A stretch of DNA of 64,000 bases from assembly GCA_027704905.1 (NCBI GenBank), contig CM051002.1:11284447-11348446 (forward strand). Reading direction: 5' to 3'. A program made the translations under genes and the position numbers. Below are positions 1 to 37,805 of this stretch, piece after piece. Origin of the DNA: Muraenolepis orangiensis. Lineage: Eukaryota; Chordata; Actinopteri; Gadiformes; Muraenolepididae. Numbering within the stretch: position 1 is the first letter of the stretch; each line of letters begins with the position of its first letter. The notes under the pieces were generated by a model. It searched no databases and had not been told where the DNA came from. It saw nothing but the letters and a program-made list of their open reading frames with translations.

Positions 1-428
1 TGTCTGTCTGTGAAGCGAGATGCGGAGGGCGGGGGAGGAGTAGGCAGATGCTGAGGAGAGAGAGCCGGAGGAATACAACAAGTGAGGAAACTGTTGCTCT
101 GCGCGCAAAAGTCAGCACGGGATATCGGTTAGGCAAAAGTCGTTCGATTTATCCGACGTTATACGGAGAACTTCGAAAGATACGATAAGCTACTTTGGGG
201 TTATTGGATTCCCCGCACACACACACATGTGGATGGATGGGTTTTCCGTGGGTTCCGTGTGGTTCTTTGGTTCATGGCATCGCGCAACACCGCGCGTTAT
301 GAAGGCGCACAGTCGTTACGGATTTTCTTTTTGTGTTTGCCCGTTTTGAGAATCGAACCTGCACTCCCCGCGGCGGTTCCATGTTAAAATGACGAATTTT
401 AAAGCAACTGGGACACACGAGTCTTAAG
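1..428 (+). promoter_or_regulatory. CpG-containing promoter region / probable 5' non-coding exon of c1ql4
   Basis: The stretch is unique and rich in CpG compared with what follows. It ends at a strong donor (AAG followed by GTAAGA, junction 428/429). A matching acceptor with a pyrimidine stretch and CTACAG lies at 1841-1852, just upstream of the c1ql4 start codon, so a 5' untranslated exon joined to 1853 is likely. The exon holds several short upstream ORFs, for example one starting ATGTGGATGG near 226 that stops near 347. The transcription start cannot be seen here, and the real exon may begin before the window. Confidence 0.45.
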
Positions 429-893
429 GTAAGATAAACATAGGCCTATAGACTACTTAAGTTATGATATAAATATATATACGTGATCTTCAGAAGTTTT
501 ATTTTCGACTATTGAAATCGCCTAAAATTGTAACCGCTGAACTTGCAAATAATAATGCTTCATCATTTGCAATTGAATACGTGAAGACAGATCTATTTGC
601 TCGCATTCGTTTAAGACATCGCCTATCAAATGTGACAAAGTTACTTTACATTATGTCGGCCTTAAGCTTCATTTTGAAGAAATATATTGAAATATATTGT
701 AATTAAGCATGCTTCAATTCTGCACTTAGGCCTATATATATCTTAATTATTTTTTGTATTCATACACGATGATTTATTTTACATTTAATTTATATCCTCC
801 ATTTGTATTATTATTATTTTTAATTGTATACATATTTTTGAGGTAGGCTCAGGTTTCAAATAATGTTTTTTTTCATTGACATGAATACTAATG

Positions 894-942
<49 letters not shown>

Positions 943-1852
943 GTGTATGTTTGTTCTTTTACTTTAGAGTTAACCAATGGGCCTTTTAATGATTTCTGTC
1001 GCTACATTTGGAGCCAGAACCTAAAAGCTTCATCAAAAGATCTCCAAAAAACAAAAGAGAGAGAAACCTTTTAACACCAAATTATATTTATCCTTTCAAT
1101 CTCCCTTTAAATAAACAACCGGGAAAAAATACTTAATTTTTTATTTGAGTACCATTAAGCGACCACATGTCCACATTTAGCTGTGAGTGAATTAACTAAG
1201 AGCTGGGATTTCTTCAGCCAAAAAACAGAAGAAGAACAAAGGGATTGTTGTTTTCTTGCACTTTTTGCTTGTTCCCCCCATCTCCCCCCCTCGTCCACCC
1301 CACTCCCACCCCTCACCCTTGGACCAGCGAGTGAGTGGCCTTCTCTGTATGTGGTGGATGAGATGAACTCCACTGGGAATACTGTGGACCCCACCTGACA
1401 GCTCCCTGCCTGAGCGTTTGACACATATTCAGCTGAGCCTCCACTATACAGGGCTGGGAATAAACACACAACCACTGGAGCATTTCAATCCGCTATAGCT
1501 CCACCATCAGATTTTATTCTTCACCAACAACAAACAAACAAAACTAGATAAACATGTAGGACATTTGGCACGTGAAATTATTAAATATTTTCACAGATTA
1601 GGAGCCCTATGATAGATTGGCGTTAAAAGGCAATAGAAGGGAAAAAGGGATATAAACTAAATCTATCGAATGCTAAGCGATGGAGAAGCACACTTGCTAT
1701 TCTCCCCCTGACTTCTGATTTCCCCCGTCACCTGCCGTACACTCAGGCCGTCTGGCTCCAAAAAGCAGCTTCTTCTTCGCTGCTCTACCGCGCATTGCCA
1801 CCCGGCTCTCTTCCTTGAATATCTAAATTCCCTAGTTTGGTCCTGCCTACAG
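429..1852. other. Probable first intron of c1ql4, no gene seen
   Basis: This is an AT-rich interval bounded by a good donor at 429 and a good acceptor at 1851-1852, with a branch-like CTAAAT near 1823. It holds one GT microsatellite (901-941). Short ORFs here have no recognisable product. Confidence 0.4.
901..941. repeat. (GT)n microsatellite
   Basis: Pure dinucleotide run. Confidence 0.95.
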
Positions 1853-1966
1853 TTCAGTCTGGCCGGCACAACCATACCAGCCAAGGGGGAGGAGGACTTC
1901 CTCACACTGGCTGCCTCTCGTCTCAGCCGCAAGAAGCGCGTGATCGGGGCGGGGGTCGGCGTGGCC

Positions 1967-17235
<15,269 letters not shown>

Positions 17236-17330
17236 GGCCACCGTAGAACCTCCCTCCCTCCCTCTCTCTCTCTCGCTCTCCCTCCCTCCACACAAGAGCC
17301 ATGTTCCTCGCCCAAGCGTGTCTCTTTGTT

Positions 17331-17489
<159 letters not shown>

Positions 17490-17660
17490 CACACTTACAG
17501 ACAGACACACTGACACACTCGACAAAAATGACCAAACAAGAACTTCCATTCCCCTGTGTGTTGTTTTGGTGTACATATAAACAACCATGTTCCCTAAACC
17601 CTCATTGCCGTGCTGTTAAGTAAGTAACACAGTTGAAATAGGGGGGGGGGGGGGACTTTG

Positions 17661-17666
17661 AATAAA
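17661..17666 (+). terminator. AATAAA poly(A) signal, probable c1ql4 3' end
   Basis: The hexamer AATAAA lies about 430 bases after the c1ql4 stop codon, on the same strand. Confidence 0.5.
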
Positions 17667-17811
17667 GCTGTGTATATATCATACGTAGAAATGTACCTCT
17701 GATAACCAAATGTGTGCTGCCTTCATTCTGTATCAAGAACCGTGTGTGTGAGCATGGATAAAGTGATTCAAGCCCCTATTGATCTTTGCCCGCACGTACA
17801 CACATGCACGC

Positions 17812-17856
<45 letters not shown>

Positions 17857-20657
17857 ACACACACACCCAAGTGCACACACATGTGCCCACGGCCGCAAAC
17901 AATTTTAAATTAGTTGGACTTTTCCAATATCAGTGGTTACATCGAAAAACGTTGACCATTTTTGCCACTGGTTTGAAATCGAGCAGAATGATCTCTTCTG
18001 AACGGAGGAGGAAAATCTAGGTGTGTGTGTGTGTGTATTGGGACCAACCCTACGCCATGCTTCATCGCCTGGAGATGGATTTTCAATATTGCTGTAGACA
18101 CTAAATGGGAAAAGTCATGAATATATCGATCTGAGCTGATAAAACATCACGAGCCTAATCCAGAATGTTGTATGTGTGCGTGTGTACGTTTGTGTGTGTT
18201 ATTCTGTATGTGCTTTGTGTGTGTGTGCTTTGTGTGTGTGTGTGTGTGTGTATGTGTTGTGACTTCAGTTTGTGTGTTATCAAAAAGAAAAAAAAGAAAA
18301 CCGGTTGTTTATTTAACCTGCAACTGAGTCATGCTAAATCAGGGTCCCTGAACACACAAACACACACACACCACACACACGCACGCCAATGCTGAGGCTT
18401 AACTGAGCAGGATTTCCCGAGTCGGGATTACGACGGAACTCGTACCCCACTAATGAGACTAACACTGTCTTTTACTTTTACTGCGCCTTTTCTCACAGCT
18501 ACCTTAGAGAAAGAGACCGTGCACCAAATGAAATAACGGAAAACATCGTCTAAATGTTTCTTTTTGGGCATCGTAACCACGTCTTTGATGTTGTTTATGT
18601 CACCAATGCGTTTTGTCTGTTACGCGTATGATATAAACATACCGTTATATCAACCAAGAGTTGCGTATTCAGGAGTGTGCCTTGAAGCATCTCCTCCTCC
18701 TTCATGATGTTCTAGGCACACTACTCTAACCTTGATTTATGGGGAAATATTACCACGTTACCATTGAGATTACTGCTCCGCCCCGCGTGAGTGTGAACGA
18801 CTTCATAATAAGCTAAAATTGCTTATTAGACATCGAGTATGCAACTTCCTGATTGAAATGCTGCACATTAACACACACACACACATACCTCTACATGCAA
18901 ATGTAGAGAATGTTATAAACAGCCATGTAAATTAACAACAAACAAAAAAAACTGAAAAAAATGCAAACTTGTAAATATGTAAGTGTCACAACAGAGTTAT
19001 CTTATAAACAAAATATGATCCGTTACTAATTTAGACAGGCTCGTCTCGTCTTTGAATGACAGCACATGCTACCAGGTTTTTGTCTCGAAGCACCAAGGAG
19101 GAGAGGAGAATGATCTGTAGCGACAGGGATAACATCACAGACGGCAATGTGATGTGATCGCCGGCCAGGTGATGTTTACAGCTGCATCGCCAGGTGTCGG
19201 CCAGTCGGTTTGACCTCCTTCACACCACACCACACCACACCGCACCGCACCGGGCCTCGACCTCCGGGTTACCATCGCTCTCTCTCGCTTTTGTCACCTC
19301 GGGCGAGGCGGTATGCTTAAATCCTACCCTGGCAGCTAATGTCACGTTGTCATCTGTGGTGTGTCTGTCTGTTTATATATAAAAAAAAAGCTGTAACACT
19401 AGTGATGGGTATTTTCGTTCATGGCTTTATTTGTATGGTTTTTACTTTTTGGGAAAGAATCTGGTAGCATGTTTAGCGTCTGTCTATATTTTCTACCTGG
19501 GCGGGTGTGCAAAGCAGAACTCTATAACAGAACTATATACTAACCTGCTTCTCACCATGTGTGTCCGAGATGGGACTCTGGGTCTGTCGCAGTGCTGTGA
19601 GAGGGCTTCCAGTGGTCACTGCGTGAGTTCTCTCAATGTGAAGCGCTGAAGTCATGTCCCCATGTACTCTGGTCGGAGTTTGAGTGTGAAAACATTATGC
19701 CGATGCAGATTATTATGACTGTGGTTGGACTGGACCCTGTGCCATGCTGCATCCTACTGTATCCTAGCGTGTGTGTGCGTGTGTGTGTGTGTGTGTGTCT
19801 GCTGACATCTGTTAACATCTGTTCATTGGCAAGTATGGATTGATTATCGTCATGTACTTTGTAGACTGAGGTGTGCGTATTTGTTATGTATGATATCAGC
19901 ATAGATTGATTTCTCTTTTCTCAAAGAGTAGCCTATAAATCACAATAAAAAGGGGCCTGGATTATTCTGTGCTTTTCTTTCTTCCCTGGTTGTATTACTA
20001 TAAGTATTGCATCATGAAAGTACAACTGCAGAGCTGACACTGACAATATCTGAACCTGTCCAGGTAAATTAACATCATAATAATACAAATAACAATCCAC
20101 CCCACCCAAAATCGATTAAACTGTTCCTTGGCCCGTAAGTAAACTAACCAAGTTCTTCAATTCCATGCATAACTTTTTTAAAGTTATCTTGCTAACAGGC
20201 AAACAAACTAACAAACAAACAGACCGACTAACAGGGGCGAAAACATAATCTATGGTCCATCTTCGATGGCAGAGGAAATTAGAGTAGCGATCAGAAGAGC
20301 TGAAATGGTGATTTCCTATTTAATGATACCGTGCAAATAAAAGTCTTCTTTTTTTAATAATGTCATGTGGAATTGATGGCTATTTATAACTCACTGCACC
20401 AGCATGGGAGCCCAAGAACCATGAACTATTAACGGATGATGAGGTATTACACATGTATCTGTTTGGTACAGAGGGACAACACCAAGGAGGTGGGCTGAAT
20501 AGAGAGCTCACCTGCCTTGTCAAAGCCATACACAATTTGAACAGTTAGGCATAAATGTATTCCCATAAATGCATGCTTTTCAAATTAGTAATATTTACCA
20601 TTTATTCAGATCAAGGCATAATATATGAATGATGTCTTTGAGCATTGATATGAGCAT

Positions 20658-20742
20658 ATACAGTATATATATATATATATACATACATATAGATTTATAT
20701 ATATATTATATATATATATAAATAATATATAATATATAAATG

Positions 20743-20789
<47 letters not shown>

Positions 20790-20867
20790 TATATAATATA
20801 TACATTTACAGTATATATATATACATTTATATATAAATATATATAAATAATATAAAATATATAAATG

Positions 20868-20892
<25 letters not shown>
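20658..20892. repeat. AT-rich low-complexity block
   Basis: Alternating TATATA with the recurring unit AAATAATATATAATATAT. Confidence 0.9.
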
Positions 20893-20898
<6 letters not shown>

Positions 20899-21284
20899 AT
20901 TTATTGGCTTAACAGTGGGTCTAATCTTAAGGGACTGAAGACCAGGAGACAGTGGTTTAATTGAAGGTGAGAGGTAATGCTATTCTGAACGTGGGGTTTT
21001 TTGGTATAAAATGTGCTGCTGATACGGTAGGTCTGGAGGATGTTGAATAAGGTAAGAGGGTGGTATCTCCACAGTGGTGCCCTTCTCTGTCCCTGCACTC
21101 CCTCCTCCTGTGGATTCCAACGGTAATTGGAAAGGGAGAGAGCGGGGGGAGAGGATGGAGGCGCTCGGCCCCATTAGCAATCCTCACATGAGGAGAAATT
21201 GTCGAGAGGATCACAGACTCACAAATAGGAGGATTAAAATAATCAATAGGTTTCACTCTCACCTACAACACACATGCATGCATG

Positions 21285-21292
<8 letters not shown>

Positions 21293-21373
<81 letters not shown>

Positions 21374-21801
21374 ACACACACACACACAGCACACACACAC
21401 ACACACACACACACATGCACACACACACACACACACAGCACACGCATGCCACACACACACACACACACGCACGCCACACACACACACACAGATGCATGCA
21501 CACGCACGCCGCACACACACACACACACACACAGATGCACACGCATGCCGCACACACACCCACTCACACACACAGATGCATGCACACGCACGCCGCACAC
21601 ACACACACACACACATGCACACGCATGCCGCGCGCGCACACACACACACACATACACACACACACACAGATGCACACACACGCACACACACACACGCCGC
21701 ACACACACACACACACGCACAGATGCACACGCATGCCGCACGCACACACACACACAGATGCACACACACATACACACACAGATGCACACGCACGCCGCAC
21801 A

Positions 21802-21832
<31 letters not shown>

Positions 21833-21848
21833 TCACACGCACACACTT
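21293..21848. repeat. CA-based minisatellite with CGCACGCCGCACAC spacers
   Basis: CA runs are punctuated by recurrent CAGATGCACACGCATGCCGC-type segments with variable spacing. Confidence 0.9.
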
Positions 21849-22006
21849 ACATTCAAGTCAAGCAAATCTAAACAAACAAGCTCAGATATAGGAATTCAAA
21901 TACAGCATCGTCAGAAAGTGGACATTTGGTCAATAGTGTAGCATTTTAACTTGGCTAATTAGACAATGTGATATTGGCATCTTGCACAATAATGAGATGG
22001 ACACTC

Positions 22007-22117
<111 letters not shown>

Positions 22118-22684
22118 TAAAGTATGGTAAGTTAAGTAACCTGAATCTTCAGTAAGGGTCATTTAAATCAACCCTGAAAGCAATGAAAGCAAAGAAGAGG
22201 TTACTTTTTATGAATAGTCAATGTCATATTTGCATATTCCATGCCAATGATGATATTAATGATGTAGGCAACAGATAGGTGGAAGGTAGGGGTGAGTGGA
22301 ATGTAGGCCTAGACTTTGTGAAGTCGTCTTGTTAAATGAGTCAAATTTATTTTCACGAAATTGTCACGTATGTGCAAGCATGGAAAAGCTGAAGCTCAGT
22401 CATTTATTGACCCACTTTCATAACGAATCTCAAGCTTTTGTAACCTTAATTTTACCAGGAAGTTATGAATGGGTAATTTAATGGAGGACGCAGGCATGCA
22501 TGAATACATTCATTAATGACAATAGACTCACCGGTGGTCATTTCGGGCCGTCAACGATGGATTCTGGAAGTTTAAAGTCATTAATTTCCATAATTGTTTG
22601 TCAAACGTAACGGCTTTTTTTTCTTACTTATTCTTGCTCGCGTTTCACGGTTATAAAGTAGAGTACATAATAAGATAATTTACC

Positions 22685-22807
22685 CAAGGGCGCCACCTGT
22701 TGTAGACCTGGTGTCATTACATCACCGGGCCTGATTAACAGTGGTGTAATGTCATCTCTTCGCCGCCAGGGAGCGGCCGACGTCGAGGAGTTTGTCTGCA
22801 GGAAAAG
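22685..22807 (+). promoter_or_regulatory. smarcc2 promoter / 5' UTR
   Basis: This unique GC-richer stretch leads into the smarcc2 start codon. It carries a GGCGCCACCTGT motif (22689-22700) resembling half of a CTCF site. AAAGATGGCGG around the ATG (22805-22815) matches the YY1 core AAGATGGCGG, which is common in vertebrate promoters near start codons. There is no TATA box. The transcription start is not known. Confidence 0.4.
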
Positions 22808-34010
<11,203 letters not shown>

Positions 34011-36000
34011 GGAGACGCAGGGAGGGGAGAGGAGAAGGCCTGGCGATCCAGGGACGGACCACTCCCAATCCTGCCTGTCCATCGTCTGAAATGAAGTCAT
34101 GACAAAACTAACAAAAAACGGAGGGAAGAAAACTAATTCGGACAATTCTCAGCCTTTCTTTGACAGGACAATTGAAGCAACAAAGGGATCTTGTTTTATG
34201 GCAGGTCTCTTCTACTTGAACTATCTGGTGAAAAAGCAAATCCCTTCTGAGTGTTGACAAGAAAATGCCAATGAAGAACATTTATTTTTTTCTAGACAAA
34301 AAAAGCAAAACATGTCCCTGTATGCGCCGTACGGAAAAAAAAGAAAAACATTCAAATAAGCGGTCACCCCAGGAAACGATGCGAAAGATCCCTCTTTTAT
34401 TTTTTAGTATTTTAACCAGCTGTACTTTCATGATCTTCAAGACTTTTCAACAGCCTATGAAGCTGCGTGCTCTCACTTGTCTGCCCATCAGTACTTACAC
34501 CATAGTCCCGATGTGGGTTGGTAAAAATTGCACTTTTGAGTATATGTTTCCTCTGGCCTGTTTAAAAAGAAAAAAGACACAACTCATTATTGGGATGAAA
34601 ACGTAAGCACTTAATGTCCCTTTGTTGTCTTAATTATTCATTTTCATAGGTAGAGTTTTGAAAGCTCAATTGGATATGTAACTGATATGGACCTGTATGG
34701 TTTAGTGTGGTAATCACCTTGCAAAGGCAATGGAGCGGACAGCAGTGAACATTTTGGACTCTTAACTCATGTTTGATATTACATTCATTAGTTTGGAACC
34801 ATATTAGTTTTTGGAAAAATGGAAAGTGAAAAAAAAAATGTTGAGGAAGTGAGATAGACCTTTTTTTCTTATTGTGGTGTCCTTTTGTAGCAAGGTCACA
34901 TTTTTTTAGGTGTCCTTCATCCGCAGTAAGCAGTTTGATGTCCCTTTCGGTTTCAGGTGGTCTCTCAAAATAATCTATTTCCTATAAAGAAGTCTGGACG
35001 AAAAAAATAATAATCAACAAATCCATAACTTACATACTTTTTCAAAAATATGGGTCAATTGTTCATTGCAAAACCAAAATCATTTTTTTATTTATCTCCA
35101 TTTCTCTTTATATCATGTTTTAGTGTACATGCATATGTGATTGCTTGGGAAAACCAGTGGATTCAAAGTTGGTTGCTGATGTTATGTTGCCGACTGAAGG
35201 AAGGATGAAGCTGTAAAACACGAGGGATATAGCACCTTAAAACGGCTCACAAGGAGATTAACGTCCATGGAATTTTACAACGGTATCCTCACTTTTTATC
35301 CGATTTTTATATTTTTTATTGTTGCGTTTTCCATTTCGTTTTTTTGGATGTCTACATTACAACAACAACTGTGTATTAATATTATCTTTGTACCCTATAT
35401 TTACTCTTTCCACTATCATGTGTACGACTTTGCCGGGTCTCCTGGGCCCGTGTGTTTGCGATGTGTCGACGAGTGTTTTCTGAATGCATGCCATGGAGAT
35501 TCCGTTACCCAGGGGGACTTTCAGTTTACTCTTCTCAGTGGCTCAGTGGTTTTATGGGTGAAAAAGGCTGAATAATAATTGCCAATGTTGTCGAAAACGA
35601 ACTTCATCACACCTACACACTCAACGCATATCACACCATTGTCCTGAAATATAATCCGAAACCTAACCGCATGTCCGGCTAGCCAGTATTAGAGGCCTCA
35701 CTTCAGTTGTGAGCGTAAGTGGACTTCTTTTGTCTGTGTTATTACTACAGTGCGTGGATTTTGTGATATAAAATAAGTGAGTGTCCGTTCAGTTTCTGTA
35801 TGTTTTTCAAAACTGCTGAAAGTAGCAGCAGCAATTGAACTATTATACAGTAGAAATCAACTTCCTCAGTAAATCATTACCTAACCCTAGTATTGACAGT
35901 TACCTCCGGCAGTTTGTATTGGATGGAAAATGATGTTGGTTTTCTTTAATCAAATATTAGGGGTGGGGGGAACACAAATAAAAAGATGTGAAGAGGAGAA
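34011..36000 (+). other. smarcc2 3' UTR
   Basis: About 2 kb of AT-rich, largely unique sequence follows the stop TGA (34008-34010). It runs to an AATAAA at 35977-35982 followed by a G-rich stretch. No exon or RNA gene is recognisable; the 102-aa and 113-aa open frames inside have no recognisable product. Confidence 0.6.
35977..35982 (+). terminator. AATAAA poly(A) signal of smarcc2
   Basis: This plus-strand AATAAA lies about 1.97 kb after the smarcc2 stop. The next feature, about 350 bases downstream, is the opposite-strand poly(A) signal of myl6, giving tightly convergent 3' ends. Confidence 0.55.
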
Positions 36001-36329
36001 TGCGTTCCGAGTGTCATTTTAAGTTACCAATGTCTGCGTTACAAACCTTGCTACATCTTTCCATCCCCCGTTCACATGGAGCACATCCTGTGTGTGAGGA
36101 TATGATGTTGACATGTATCCACAGTGTGAAGTCCCTTTAGGCAAATGCTTCTCTAGATATGCCAGGGTACTGGGGACAATGCTGATCTAGAAGATCATCT
36201 GCAGATGCAAGACCATTGAAACGCACGGGTGTTGTGACAAACCGTTGTCTATCCTTGCATGACCGGACATATCTTTACACACCAACTCAAAAAAAACAAA
36301 AACTAAGAATACTTTTAAAAAGTTGGTTC

Positions 36330-36335
36330 TTTATT
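36330..36335 (-). terminator. Poly(A) signal of myl6 (TTTATT on the plus strand)
   Basis: The complement reads AATAAA. It lies about 1.47 kb downstream of the myl6 stop codon on the minus strand and faces the smarcc2 signal. Confidence 0.5.
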
Positions 36336-37805
36336 AAATACTGTTCCAATGCAGCATGACATAATTCAGAGTCCCTTTCGTGACTGATATCCCTGGTTCA
36401 AATAAACAATTCTTGCCTTCTCAGCTTGCCTTAGCCAATGAACATGCTCTATAAAGATTAACATAGCTAGTTCACTAAAAAAAGTGACAGGGAGGGAATG
36501 TGTACAAATAATCAAGGGGAATGTTATTGCCAATGTCGTGCACACGATCTGCATCCAACATGCATCTCGATGTGGAGGAATAATGTTTGGAAATGTGTGT
36601 GTGGTATGGTCTCTTCAACATAGGACACGCAAAAGGCACTTTCGAAAAAAAATCAAAAGGATGTTAAAAGCAGAAGTATGGAATCTGTTCGGGGGGGGGG
36701 GGGTCTTGGGACATGACATGGAGACAAGACATTAATATTCATAACACTTAAGACCAAAGTGTGTTGTAATCTTCAACCGCTCATCACCATCCGGACAAGT
36801 TCTGAGAAGAGTACCAAGAAGACAGAGAGAGAGAGAAAATGTGAGATGAGAAGGGAGAGACAGAGAGAGAGAAGCATTAGGTCTGGATCATCTCAGATGA
36901 AAGCAAGACACCAAACTACCTACAGCATCTGCCAGAAGCTCCCCACCAAACTAAACAACCACATATGGATAACGTCTCCCAGGCACTCCCAGGCAAACTC
37001 GCTGTGCTTTCCTGGTGAAGGAAAGGTATACACCAGGGCCCTTCAGGAGCCATAAGCAGACTGGCCCCTGTATTTCAACTCCTTAATCAGGAGCGGTTGT
37101 AGTGGGAGCAGGACGCTGTAGGCCATGCGTCTTGTCCATTCTCCTATACAAGAATTCTGTCCTTGTGTGCAATTTTAATAAAGCACTCTGGGAGGAGCCA
37201 AGGCAGAAGAAAAGTTGTCTTTTAGCAAGCCGCTACTTGCCCAAGCCTCAGGACCTAAAAAACATGTTAGGATCAGCTCCCTTGTTTCAGAGTCTGGGGG
37301 CGGGGTGATCAACAAGATAACATAGCAGGCAAAGCAGAAAAAAAATAAAGAAAAACAAACCTAGGCAAAGAAATATTGTTACACACCATCTTACACATTA
37401 AACCTAGCATGGCTACGGCGCAAGCAACATTAGCAGCTTCTGTGGGAGTGGAGGTGAGAAAAAAAACCCATCACCATTAGTCAAGAGGGCATTGCACTAC
37501 AGATGCAGCCACAGGAAACATTGTAAAGCTTAGTGTACAAAACAAAAAGAAACACATGGAGCTACAGAGCACCCTAGTGCTGGCCTGCGTCTGTGCTCAC
37601 TAAAAACAACCCTGCATGAGGTGAGACCATCACAGCTACCAGGCTGGATTACTACATGCAAGCCCCAGTCAGCGAGTCACTACAGGAGAGAGCGGGGTTA
37701 AAGTGCACAGAATCAAAACTCTTAGATGTGCCATTGCAGACTGCCTTAGGGGGAGGTGTGTGTGTGTGTCCATTTGAGTCTGCCTGCTTCCCCGAAGGCA
37801 TTTGG
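36336..37805 (-). other. myl6 3' UTR
   Basis: This stretch lies between the myl6 stop and its probable poly(A) signal. It is unique sequence with a poly-G run near 36691-36703 and a purine-rich AGAGAG patch near 36822-36872. I found no second alternative last exon in it. Confidence 0.45.

Noticed and set aside
21074..21941. Overlapping open frames of 195-265 aa on both strands
   Set aside because: They are translations of CA/TG repeats (His-Thr or Cys-Val runs) with no protein character.
35267..35575. 102-aa frame after smarcc2
   Set aside because: Lies in the 3' UTR, Phe/Ile-rich from AT content, no splice signals or recognised domain.
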